Origin: Pseudomonadota bacterium
Lineage (GTDB): Bacteria; Pseudomonadota; Gammaproteobacteria; Burkholderiales; Burkholderiaceae_B
Assembly (NCBI GenBank): GCA_023422555.1
Contig: JAFAGQ010000147.1
Coordinates: forward strand, 1-11,762
Length of the DNA stretch: 11,762 nucleotides
Direction: 5' to 3'
Part shown: piece after piece, positions 1 through 6,222 of the stretch
How the letters are laid out: each line of letters opens with the position of its first letter
How positions within the stretch are numbered: the first letter of the stretch is position 1
Made by a program: the position numbers and the translations under genes
Notes under the pieces: generated by a model
Database searches by the model: none
What the model saw: only the letters and a program-made list of their open reading frames with translations
What the model was told of the DNA's origin: nothing

Positions 1-103
1 AAGATTTGCCATCTGTGATTGGCGAAGACGTGCTTCACCCCTCATTAATGGCGGTTTACCCCTATCCGGTTCGCACGCCTGCAAACTGCCGCTTTCTATT
101 CCG

Positions 104-118
104 ATACTTTTTAGGTAT
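104..118. promoter_or_regulatory. CatM/BenM-type LysR operator upstream of catB
   Basis: The sequence is ATAC-TTTTTAG-GTAT, an exact match to the ATAC-N7-GTAT consensus known for the muconate-responsive regulators CatM and BenM, and a T-N11-A LysR site. Its centre (base 111) lies about 64 bases upstream of the predicted catB transcription start, the usual position of a LysR recognition site. The near-identical copy at 3740-3754, beside the regulator gene, points to the 3760-4641 protein as the ligand. The match and spacing are seen; binding is inferred. Confidence 0.85.
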
Positions 119-139
119 ACATAAGAACAAATTCCATAT

Positions 140-168
140 TAGACCCCGGGCAGGTCGCCTTATATACT
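140..168 (+). promoter_or_regulatory. Predicted sigma-70 promoter of catB
   Basis: TAGACC (140-145), a 17-base spacer and TATACT (163-168) give a -35/-10 pair with a weak -35, as expected of an activator-dependent promoter. Transcription would start near 175, leaving a leader of about 32 bases before the ATG at 207. The -35 begins exactly 21 bases after the operator, and the same spacing occurs at the bug-catC-pcaD promoter. Confidence 0.7.
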
Positions 169-206
169 CAATCCATTAACGTAATACCGATAGCAGGGAA
201 ATGAAT

Positions 207-1331
207 ATGGATATGAATGCCACGATCGTCAATGTCAGTACGCAAATTCTGGATATTCCTACGATTCGCCCGCACAAAATGTCAGTGGCCACCATGCATA
301 ATCAATGTCTGGTGCTCGTGCGCATCAAAACGTCAGATGGCATTGAAGGTATCGGCGAGGCGACCACTATCGGTGGTCTCAATTACGGTGGAGAAAGCCC
401 AGAAAGTATCAAAACCAATATTGATCGATACTTTGCGCCTTTGCTTATCGGTCAGTCAGCCACGCGCCTGGCGGCCATTCGCCAGCGCATGAACAAGACA
501 ATCAAGGACAATCGCTTTGCCAAAAGTGCCGTGGAAACGGCCTTGTATGATGCTCATGCCAAACGGCTGGGCGTACCGCTGCATCATCTTTTCGGGGGCG
601 CCATCCATGACGAGATCAGTGTTGCCTGGACGCTTGCCAGCGGCGATACACAAAAGGATATCGCTGAAGCACAGCAAATGCTGGAGAGTCGTCGACATTG
701 CATTTTCAAACTCAAGGTGGGCATGCGCGCACCCAAAGACGATCTGAAGCACATTCGTGCCATCAAGAAGGCGGTGGGTGACGATGTCAGCGTGCGTATC
801 GACGTGAACCAGGGGTGGTCGGAAACGGAGGCACTAAGCAATCTGCGGCCGCTGGCCGACGCGGGCGTTGAACTGATCGAACAGCCGATTCATGAAAAGA
901 ATCTGGCTGGCCTGCAACGGCTGACAGCGCTTGGCATTGTGCCCATCATGGCAGATGAATCGCTTAAAGGGATGGAAGACGGCTTTGCTCTGGCCAGTGC
1001 CCACTGCGCCAATGTATTCGCCATCAAAATTGAACAGGCTGGCGGTTTGCAGAATGCCCGCGATCTGATCGGCATTGCCCAGGCGGCGGATATTGCACTG
1101 TATGGCGGCACGATGCTGGAAGGATCCATCGCAACCATCGCGGCCGCGCATCTGTTTTCAACAATCAACCGGCTGGAGTGGGGCACCGAAATGTTCGGCC
1201 CGCTGCTGTTGAAAGATGAAATTCTGGCTACGCCACTGGATTACAGCGATTTCACACTGAAAATTCCCACCGGACCCGGCCTGGGCATTGAACTGGACGA
1301 AGATAAAGTGGCTTTTTATACGCGGAAGTAG
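207..1331 (+). CDS. catB: Muconate cycloisomerase (muconate lactonizing enzyme)
   Basis: The enzyme converts cis,cis-muconate to (+)-muconolactone in the catechol branch of the beta-ketoadipate pathway. It is cytosolic and Mn2+-dependent, of the enolase superfamily. The N-terminal capping domain holds the family signature DGIEGIGEATTIGG. The catalytic set is complete and in register with Pseudomonas putida CatB: KLK with base Lys170, metal ligands Asp199 (RIDVNQGW), Glu225 (LIEQP) and Asp250 (ADES), then Lys274 and Glu328 (WGTEMFGPLL). Length (374 aa) is normal. ATG 207 is preferred because AGGGA at 195-199 is 7 bases upstream; it is only 1 base from the in-frame ATG at 201, which would add two residues. 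A chloromuconate or other enolase-family substrate is less likely, given catC and pcaD next door. The gene stands alone rather than in a catBC operon. Confidence 0.95.
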   Translation: MDMNATIVNVSTQILDIPTIRPHKMSVATMHNQCLVLVRIKTSDGIEGIGEATTIGGLNYGGESPESIKTNIDRYFAPLLIGQSATRLAAIRQRMNKTIKDNRFAKSAVETALYDAHAKRLGVPLHHLFGGAIHDEISVAWTLASGDTQKDIAEAQQMLESRRHCIFKLKVGMRAPKDDLKHIRAIKKAVGDDVSVRIDVNQGWSETEALSNLRPLADAGVELIEQPIHEKNLAGLQRLTALGIVPIMADESLKGMEDGFALASAHCANVFAIKIEQAGGLQNARDLIGIAQAADIALYGGTMLEGSIATIAAAHLFSTINRLEWGTEMFGPLLLKDEILATPLDYSDFTLKIPTGPGLGIELDEDKVAFYTRK

Positions 1332-1343
1332 ATCAGGTGACAG

Positions 1344-1369
1344 GCGTGACGCGGCATAAGGCGTCACGC
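1344..1369 (+). terminator. Stem-loop just after catB
   Basis: GCGTGACGC and GCGTCACGC form a perfect 9-bp stem around an 8-base loop, starting 13 bases after the catB stop. No T-tract follows, so this is not a textbook Rho-independent terminator; it could be a Rho-assisted end or a 3' stabilising hairpin. It overlaps the 7-base repeat tract at 1355-1417. Confidence 0.45.
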
Positions 1370-1417
1370 ATAGGGCATAACGCCTTGGACATAACGCATA
1401 GGGCACAAGGCCAAGAC
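1355..1417. repeat. Degenerate 7-base tandem repeat tract
   Basis: The tract reads in nine consecutive 7-base units, all starting with C: CATAAGG, CGTCACG, CATAGGG, CATAACG, CCTTGGA, CATAACG, CATAGGG, CACAAGG, CCAAGAC. CATAGGG and CATAACG each occur twice, and ACGCATAGGGCA recurs at 28-base distance (1366 and 1394). It lies between the convergent ends of catB and pcaD. The rest of this 169-base gap, to 1500, shows no gene and no clear terminator for pcaD. Confidence 0.65.
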
Positions 1418-1500
1418 GCTACGAACATGGCGTTTGTGATCTGCTTTGTGCCGCGGAGTTTTCGTTTTGCTTCGCAGGGCTCAGATATAAGGTGATGGCG

Positions 1501-2280
1501 TCAGGCGTTCAGAAAATCGCTGACAGCAGCATTGAATGCTGCAGCGGCTTCGACGTTTGACAAATGTGATGCCGCCAGATCGACGCGACTGGCCACTTGA
1601 ACTTTTCCGGCAATAAAATCTGCATCCGCGACCGTGGTGACAGGATCCTGAGATCCGGCAACCACCAATGTCGGTGTGGAAATGGAATTGATTTGATCGC
1701 GCAGATCAGCAACAGCCAGCGCCTCACAGCATGCCGCATAACCCTCTGGCGAAGTGTCCCGCAACTGCGCGATCAGGGTTGCCACCGTTGCCTGATGAGC
1801 CGCCACAAATTCACTGGTAAACCAGCGTCCGGGAGACCCATCGGCCACCGGTCCAATGCCCTGAGCGCGTACCAGAGCCGCCCGCTCTTTCCAGCCCGCT
1901 TCCTGGCCGATACGAGCCGCCGTATTGCAGACGATCAGTCGATCCAGTCGCTCGGGGGCGTGAATGCCCAGCCACTGCCCAATCAGCCCACCCATGGAAA
2001 TACCGCAGAAGCTGAATGTTTTGATCTTCAGCGCATCGGCCAGCGCCAGTACATCCTGACCCAGTTGATCGACGGTGTATGGTCCGGCAGGTGCTGACGA
2101 ACCACCATGACCACGAGTGTCATATCGCAGGACGCGATGCGTTTTGCTGAGGGCTGCAAGCTGATCGGCCCACATGTCCATTGTTGTGCCCAGCGAATTG
2201 GACAAAACCAGCACCGGCGCCTGGGGGTCACCATCGAGCTGGTATTGGACTTGTATATCGTTGATATTGACAGTTGTCAT
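1501..2280 (-). CDS. pcaD: 3-oxoadipate enol-lactonase (alpha/beta hydrolase)
   Basis: It hydrolyses 3-oxoadipate enol-lactone to 3-oxoadipate, the step after CatC. The protein is a cytosolic alpha/beta hydrolase of 259 aa, normal for PcaD/CatD. The nucleophile is Ser95 in GISMGG; the acid is Asp212 (GSQDPVT) and the base His239 (SHLSN). Other family signatures are SNSLGTT near residue 27 and RYDTRGHG near residue 52. ATG 2280 is chosen because AGGA lies 8 bases upstream; the in-frame ATG at 2289 overlaps that ribosome site, so the three extra residues are unlikely. It is the last gene of the bug-catC-pcaD operon, 36 bases after catC, and converges on catB. Because it sits with catC, the name catD would be equally valid. 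Confidence 0.93.
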   Translation of the reverse strand: MTTVNINDIQVQYQLDGDPQAPVLVLSNSLGTTMDMWADQLAALSKTHRVLRYDTRGHGGSSAPAGPYTVDQLGQDVLALADALKIKTFSFCGISMGGLIGQWLGIHAPERLDRLIVCNTAARIGQEAGWKERAALVRAQGIGPVADGSPGRWFTSEFVAAHQATVATLIAQLRDTSPEGYAACCEALAVADLRDQINSISTPTLVVAGSQDPVTTVADADFIAGKVQVASRVDLAASHLSNVEAAAAFNAAVSDFLNA

Positions 2281-2316
2281 GGCACTCATCCTGTTTGCAG
2301 AGTCAGTGGGCGTATT

Positions 2317-2592
2317 TCAGATGGCAGAGGGATGACGACACAGGGCGGTGACCTGAATATCCATATACGGAAACAGAGGAAGTCCGGACAACAGTTCATG
2401 TAATTCAGCATTGTCCTGCACATCAAAAATGCTGACGTTGCTGTATTTGCCGACCACGCGCCAGATATGAGGCCACTTGCCTGCCCGCTGCAAATCCTGC
2501 GAGTATTGCTTTTCTTTTGCCTTGATATCCGCCGCAACTTCAGCCGGCATGTCCTGGGGAAGATTGACTGTCATTTCGACCATGAACAACAT
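2317..2592 (-). CDS. catC: Muconolactone delta-isomerase
   Basis: CatC isomerises muconolactone to 3-oxoadipate enol-lactone, linking CatB to the lactonase encoded just downstream. The 91-aa protein has the family hallmarks: start MLFMVEMTVNLP, a central GKWPHIWRVVGKYSNVSIFDV block, and LPLFPYMDIQV followed by CRHPSAI at the C-terminus. The family forms a compact cytosolic decamer of ferredoxin-like subunits; this is family knowledge. ATG 2592 has AAGGA 6 bases upstream. Only 16 bases separate it from the stop of the solute-binding protein gene, so cotranscription is very likely. In Pseudomonas and Acinetobacter catC follows catB directly; here the two are on opposite strands. Confidence 0.96.
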   Translation of the reverse strand: MLFMVEMTVNLPQDMPAEVAADIKAKEKQYSQDLQRAGKWPHIWRVVGKYSNVSIFDVQDNAELHELLSGLPLFPYMDIQVTALCRHPSAI

Positions 2593-2608
2593 ATTGAATC
2601 CTTGAAAT

Positions 2609-3613
2609 TTAGTTTGCCGAAATACCGGTATCGGAAATAATTTTCTTCCATTTATCGGTTTCCGATTGCAGATAGGCCTTGAGCTCTTCTGGTGTGCTGC
2701 CGATTTTCTCTGCGCCGATCGTTTTGAATGTCGTTTTCACCTTATCTGTTTCCATGGCCTTGACCATGGCCTTTTGCAGGGTCTGAATTACTTCAGCAGG
2801 CGTACCCGCTGGCGCAAAAGTGGCGAACCACGGACGTAATTCATAGCCCGGCATGCCGCTTTCCGCGATAGTAGGCACATCCGGCAGAGACGAAGAGCGC
2901 TTGCTGGTAGTAATGCCCAGCGCCTTCAGTTTACCCGCATCAATATGCGGCTTGGAAGATGTGATGCTGTCAAACATATAATCCACCTGACCACCCAGCA
3001 GATCGGAAACAGCCGGACCGCTGCCTTTATAGGGCACATGCAGCATATCCAGTTTACCCAGATACGTGAACAGGGCGCCGGCAAGATGGATGGACGTACC
3101 CACACCAGCCGAGGCATATGTATACTTGCCCGGATTGGCCTTCACCTGCTCAATCACATCCGTGATCGAGTTGACATCCTTGCGGCTGGCTTGCGTCACG
3201 AGGATATTGGGCACATCTGCCAGCAGAGAAATCGGTTCAAAGTCCTTGATCGGATCATAGCCCAGTCTTTTGTACAGAGACGGATTGACTGCCATGCCGT
3301 TGGCCACGATCATGATGGTATAGCCATCAGGTTTGGCGTTGGATACCTGCGTGGCGCCGATATTTCCCCCGGCCCCCGGCTTGTTCTCCACCACGATTGG
3401 CTGACCCAGATCTTTCGAAATTGTCTCGCCAAGCGTGCGTGCAATCACATCCATCGCTCCACCCGGCGGGAAGGGGACAACCCAGGTAATTGGCCGTTCA
3501 GGATAGGCAGCCTGGGCAATATTCGCGCCAAAAAGACCGGTCAGAATGACGGCGGCGCCCAATGTGTTCATGCCGAAGCGGCGGCGAGTGATGTTTTTCA
3601 ATGTCATCTCCAT
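2609..3613 (-). CDS. Tat-exported Bug/TctC-family solute-binding protein
   Basis: This is a periplasmic binding protein of the tripartite tricarboxylate transporter (Bug) family, about 334 aa. The N-terminus carries a twin-arginine signal: T9-R-R-R-F13, a hydrophobic stretch (residues 17-33) and AQA cleavage before Ala36. The mature part begins YPERPITWVVPFPPGG and has the family blocks VVENKPGAGGNIG and YDPIKDFEPISLL. The start is uncertain: ATG 3613 or 3607 gives a normal Tat n-region, while a GTG at 3649 would add 12 residues without a visible ribosome site. As first gene of an operon with catC and pcaD, behind a CatR-type operator, it probably binds muconate, muconolactone or another aromatic-derived acid; that is inference. 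No tctA or tctB membrane genes are present in the window. Confidence 0.9.
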   Translation of the reverse strand: MEMTLKNITRRRFGMNTLGAAVILTGLFGANIAQAAYPERPITWVVPFPPGGAMDVIARTLGETISKDLGQPIVVENKPGAGGNIGATQVSNAKPDGYTIMIVANGMAVNPSLYKRLGYDPIKDFEPISLLADVPNILVTQASRKDVNSITDVIEQVKANPGKYTYASAGVGTSIHLAGALFTYLGKLDMLHVPYKGSGPAVSDLLGGQVDYMFDSITSSKPHIDAGKLKALGITTSKRSSSLPDVPTIAESGMPGYELRPWFATFAPAGTPAEVIQTLQKAMVKAMETDKVKTTFKTIGAEKIGSTPEELKAYLQSETDKWKKIISDTGISAN

Positions 3614-3689
3614 ACGATTTGAGTAATCGGGACAACGGCCTGATGTCACACTGGTATGACAGACGTGATTGATCCCGAATGTTTTCTTT

Positions 3690-3718
3690 ATTATCGGTAT
3701 TGTTTTTGTCGGTGTCTA
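3690..3718 (-). promoter_or_regulatory. Predicted promoter of the bug-catC-pcaD operon
   Basis: On the minus strand TAGACA (3713-3718), a 17-base spacer and GATAAT (3690-3695) form a -35/-10 pair, each matching consensus at 5 of 6 bases. Transcription would start near 3683, about 70 bases before the ATG at 3613. The operator at 3740-3754 ends 21 bases upstream of the -35, as at catB. The -35 overlaps the opposing promoter of the regulator. Confidence 0.7.
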
Positions 3719-3728
3719 AGACTATATT
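3700..3728 (+). promoter_or_regulatory. Predicted promoter of the catR-like regulator
   Basis: TTGTTT (3700-3705), a 17-base spacer and TATATT (3723-3728) are a plausible -35/-10 pair. The start would fall near 3735, so the operator at 3740-3754 lies at about +5 to +19. This arrangement would allow the regulator to block its own transcription. It runs opposite to, and overlaps, the operon promoter. Confidence 0.5.
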
Positions 3729-3739
3729 TGTCGTCATCA

Positions 3740-3754
3740 ATACTTTTAAGGTAT
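3740..3754. promoter_or_regulatory. CatM/BenM-type LysR operator in the divergent region
   Basis: ATAC-TTTTAAG-GTAT is an exact ATAC-N7-GTAT match and differs from the catB operator (104-118) at one base. It is centred about 64 bases upstream of the predicted start of the leftward operon. It also contains the AAGG ribosome site (3748-3751) of the rightward regulator gene, so binding here can both activate the operon and repress the regulator. Confidence 0.85.
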
Positions 3755-3759
3755 GAGTG

Positions 3760-4641
3760 ATGGAGTTACGACAGATACGCTACTTCCAGTGCGTGGCCCG
3801 CGAGCTGAGCTTTACCAAAGCAGCCAAACTGCTGCATATTGCCCAGCCGCCCCTGAGCCGGCAAATCAAAATGCTTGAAGAAGAACTGGGAGTTGCAGTA
3901 TTTGAGCGGCTGGGACGAGGCATACAGCTGACCGAGGCGGGCCGCTACTTTCTGGATCAGACCGAGAAAATGACTTCACGGCTGGAAGAAACCATCAACG
4001 CCACGCGGCGTATTGGTCGTAGTGAACGCATGTGGTTTGGTATCGGTTTTGTCCCCTCGACACTCTATGGACACATGCCAGCGTTGATTCGCCAGCTGCG
4101 CGAAATGAACGATCAGGCCGAAATCAGCCTGGTGGAAATGACCACGCTGCAGCAGTTTGAGGCTCTGAAGTCGGGCCGAATAGATATTGGCGTCGGGCGA
4201 ATCCTACTGAAAGATGAAGAAATCGAACGTCTGGTACTGACAGATGAGCGTCTTGCGGTTGCGTTACCCATCAGCCATCCATTGGCAGGCCGGCATTCTG
4301 TCATGCTCAATGATATTCTGAACGAGCCGCTAATCCTGTATCCCGCGCGTCCGCGTCCCAGCTATGCGGATCATGTCCTGAACCTGTACAGGCAGAAAGG
4401 GCACTCACCCGTCGTGGCGCAGGAAGTGAATGAACTGCAAACGGCCATCGGCCTGGTAACAGCGGGCATTGGCGTCACCATTGTGCCCGAGTCGGTCCGA
4501 CGACTGCATCGGGAAGACGTTGTGTACGTGGACTTGGACGAAGCTGGCTTTACCTCGCCCATCATGCTCAGCTGGCGCAAAAGCGATCAATCGGCATTTC
4601 TCAAGGACGTTATTGCATTGTTCAGGCAGACAACGATATAA
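3760..4641 (+). CDS. catR: CatR/CatM/BenM-like LysR-type transcriptional regulator
   Basis: A cytosolic LysR-type regulator of 293 aa, predicted to activate the catB and bug-catC-pcaD promoters with cis,cis-muconate as effector. The winged helix-turn-helix covers residues 1-60 (FTKAAKLLHIAQPPLSRQIK). The effector domain closely follows my recollection of BenM/CatM: GFVPSTLYG near residue 96, EMTTLQQFEALKSGRIDIG near 126, LILYPARPRPS and EVNELQTAIGLVTAGIG. Ser100 and Thr129 align with the muconate-contacting Ser99 and Thr128 of BenM. ATG 3760 is 8 bases from AAGG; a GTG at 3757 is possible but closer. It is divergent from the operon, and two matching operators lie in the window. The symbol is by family analogy; BenM-like dual sensing of benzoate cannot be excluded. 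Confidence 0.9.
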   Translation: MELRQIRYFQCVARELSFTKAAKLLHIAQPPLSRQIKMLEEELGVAVFERLGRGIQLTEAGRYFLDQTEKMTSRLEETINATRRIGRSERMWFGIGFVPSTLYGHMPALIRQLREMNDQAEISLVEMTTLQQFEALKSGRIDIGVGRILLKDEEIERLVLTDERLAVALPISHPLAGRHSVMLNDILNEPLILYPARPRPSYADHVLNLYRQKGHSPVVAQEVNELQTAIGLVTAGIGVTIVPESVRRLHREDVVYVDLDEAGFTSPIMLSWRKSDQSAFLKDVIALFRQTTI

Positions 4642-4666
4642 GTTGCTTCTCGATATTCGGTGTGCG

Positions 4667-4745
4667 CCACAAGCGCGAACCGGCGCAGGTAAATAATTTC
4701 AGATATGATGTATTGCTTCAACGTTTATGCGCCCTGCGCTTGTGG
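4667..4745 (+). promoter_or_regulatory. Long inverted repeat in the leader of the MATE gene
   Basis: CCACAAGCGC (4667-4676) and GCGCTTGTGG (4736-4745) are a perfect 10-bp inverted repeat. Inside it GGCGCA (4682-4687) pairs with TGCGCC (4728-4733), so the RNA could form a two-part stem with a roughly 40-base AU-rich apical loop. The outer stem ends 6 bases before the likely GTG start at 4752 and could hide it. It may instead be a DNA operator. Function is unknown. Confidence 0.5.
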
Positions 4746-4751
4746 TGTGTT

Positions 4752-6140
4752 GTGAAAGCTGTCACGACTGTCAAAGAAATTTCCTATTTGGCCTGGCCCC
4801 TTATACTGGTGCAGCTGGCCTCCGTTGCACTGACCACGACCGATCTGCTGATGATGGGGCTGATCGGTCCAACGGCGATTGCCGCGGGCGGCATGGCCGT
4901 TACGCTTTTCGGTCTGCTGCGAACCTCCAGCGTAGGGTTCGTCACCCCCATGGGGAATCTGTTTGCCCAGACCTGGGCTGCAGGCGGCATCAGTGTGCGA
5001 ACGCGCATGGCTTCTCAGGTACGGCTGGGCCTTGTCCTGGCGACAGTGACCGGCGCGTTGATGGTCACCCTTATGCTGATCGTGTTTCCCTATTTGCGCT
5101 ATCTGGGTCAGGATCCTCATCTGCTGGATATGGGGTATTCGCTGCTGATTTTTCTTGCGCCAAGCCTGATTCCGCTACTGTGGCTGCAGGTATTGCGAAA
5201 CGCCGCTGTGGCACTGAAGCGGCCAGGCCCGCTGATGCTGATCACCCTGACCGCGGTGCTGGTCAATATTGGCTTGAATCTGCTGTTTATATTTGGCATC
5301 GGAAGCTGGCCTGGCATGGGATTGCCTGGTGTCGGACTGGCCACCCTGTTTACCCAGACATTCATGGCTGTTGGGTTTTATGCATTGATCCGCCGCGACA
5401 AACTGCTGGCGCCGGTTCTGCGTTTGCCGACGCCACGCACGGTAACCTTGCGCTCCACGAAATCAAGGCTATTTATTCGAGATACGTTCAAACTGGGTCT
5501 GCCAACAGGTGCAGCCTACGCGAGTGAAGCAGGGTTTGTGTCTGTGCTGACGCTGGTTGCCGGCACGCTGGGGGCGGCCAGCCTGGCAGCGCACACACTG
5601 GCCTTCCAGTTTGTCAATATTGCATTCATGATTTCCATCGGGCTTTCGCACGCGGTGTCCATCCACATGAGCCATGCATTGCCGCAGCGTGATACGGTGC
5701 GCCTGCGGGATCTGGCGCGCACGATTATCTGGATGGGTATTGTTGGCATGGGAATCGTCGCAATTCTCTATGTGACCATACCAGGCACATTGATTGGACT
5801 ATTCCTGGATAAGGATTCAGCCAATGTGGAGGTTGTGCGTCATATCGCTGTTCCGTTACTGGCGCTGGCTGCGTTGTTGCAATTTGCTGACTGCCAGCAG
5901 AATCTGGCGGTAGGCGCAATGCGTGGCATTCTGAAGGCACGCGATACCTTTGTGCTGACTGTGCTTGGCTACTGGGCCATCGGTGTTCCCGTGGTGCTGC
6001 TGTTTACCTATGTGTTTCACATGGGTGTGTACGGGATCTGGCTGGGATTCTTCATTGGTCTGGCGGCAACGTCTTTACTTTTGTGGCGGCGGTTTTATTA
6101 TTATGTTCGAAAGATGTCCCGGACGGGAAATCTGGTGTAG
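4752..6140 (+). CDS. MATE-family efflux transporter (NorM-like)
   Basis: An inner-membrane MATE antiporter that would expel drugs or metabolites using a Na+ or H+ gradient; the substrate cannot be read from sequence. From GTG 4752 the protein has 462 aa, the usual length, and appears to have about 12 hydrophobic segments in two halves. Asp31 (TTTDLLMMG, helix 1) and Glu259 (GLPTGAAYASEAGFV, start of the second half) fall where NorM proteins carry cation-site acids. The frame stays open to GTG 4662, but that adds a polar 30-residue tail unusual for the family; neither start has a clear ribosome site. The gene follows the catR-like regulator on the same strand with a 110-base structured leader, so it may be cotranscribed and may export pathway intermediates; that is speculative. 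Confidence 0.9.
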   Translation: MKAVTTVKEISYLAWPLILVQLASVALTTTDLLMMGLIGPTAIAAGGMAVTLFGLLRTSSVGFVTPMGNLFAQTWAAGGISVRTRMASQVRLGLVLATVTGALMVTLMLIVFPYLRYLGQDPHLLDMGYSLLIFLAPSLIPLLWLQVLRNAAVALKRPGPLMLITLTAVLVNIGLNLLFIFGIGSWPGMGLPGVGLATLFTQTFMAVGFYALIRRDKLLAPVLRLPTPRTVTLRSTKSRLFIRDTFKLGLPTGAAYASEAGFVSVLTLVAGTLGAASLAAHTLAFQFVNIAFMISIGLSHAVSIHMSHALPQRDTVRLRDLARTIIWMGIVGMGIVAILYVTIPGTLIGLFLDKDSANVEVVRHIAVPLLALAALLQFADCQQNLAVGAMRGILKARDTFVLTVLGYWAIGVPVVLLFTYVFHMGVYGIWLGFFIGLAATSLLLWRRFYYYVRKMSRTGNLV

Positions 6141-6147
6141 CACGGCG

Positions 6148-6165
6148 TTTGCTCCCGGAAGCAAA
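6148..6165. other. Small hairpin between MATE and thioesterase genes
   Basis: TTTGCT and AGCAAA form a perfect 6-bp stem around a 6-base loop, 8 bases after the MATE stop. No T-tract follows, so it is not a convincing terminator. Confidence 0.3.
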
Positions 6166-6222
6166 ATCCGAAGCAGCACTGCCTCGGTTACACGGTTATC
6201 AATATTACGTTGGATGTAGTGT

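Noticed and set aside
3..179. Open frame at the left edge on the plus strand (possible C-terminus of an upstream gene)
   Set aside because: It has no recognisable protein similarity and runs through the catB operator and promoter, so the stretch is more likely intergenic. A partial gene ending here cannot be fully excluded.
1382..1411. Terminator hairpin GCCTTG/CAAGGC for pcaD
   Set aside because: The stem is 6 bp with an 18-base loop and no T-tract, and it arises from the 7-base repeat tract.
2280..2289. pcaD start at 2289
   Set aside because: The AGGA ribosome site overlaps that ATG; the ATG at 2280 has proper 8-base spacing.
2945..3622. 225-codon open frame on the plus strand opposite the first bug gene
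   Set aside because: It is fully antisense to a clear Bug/TctC gene, matches no family, and has a composition typical of a shadow frame.
4727..5527. 266-codon open frame within the MATE gene in another forward frame
   Set aside because: The overlapping frame encodes a coherent MATE transporter; this one is polar, Cys/Arg/Gly-rich and unlike any family.
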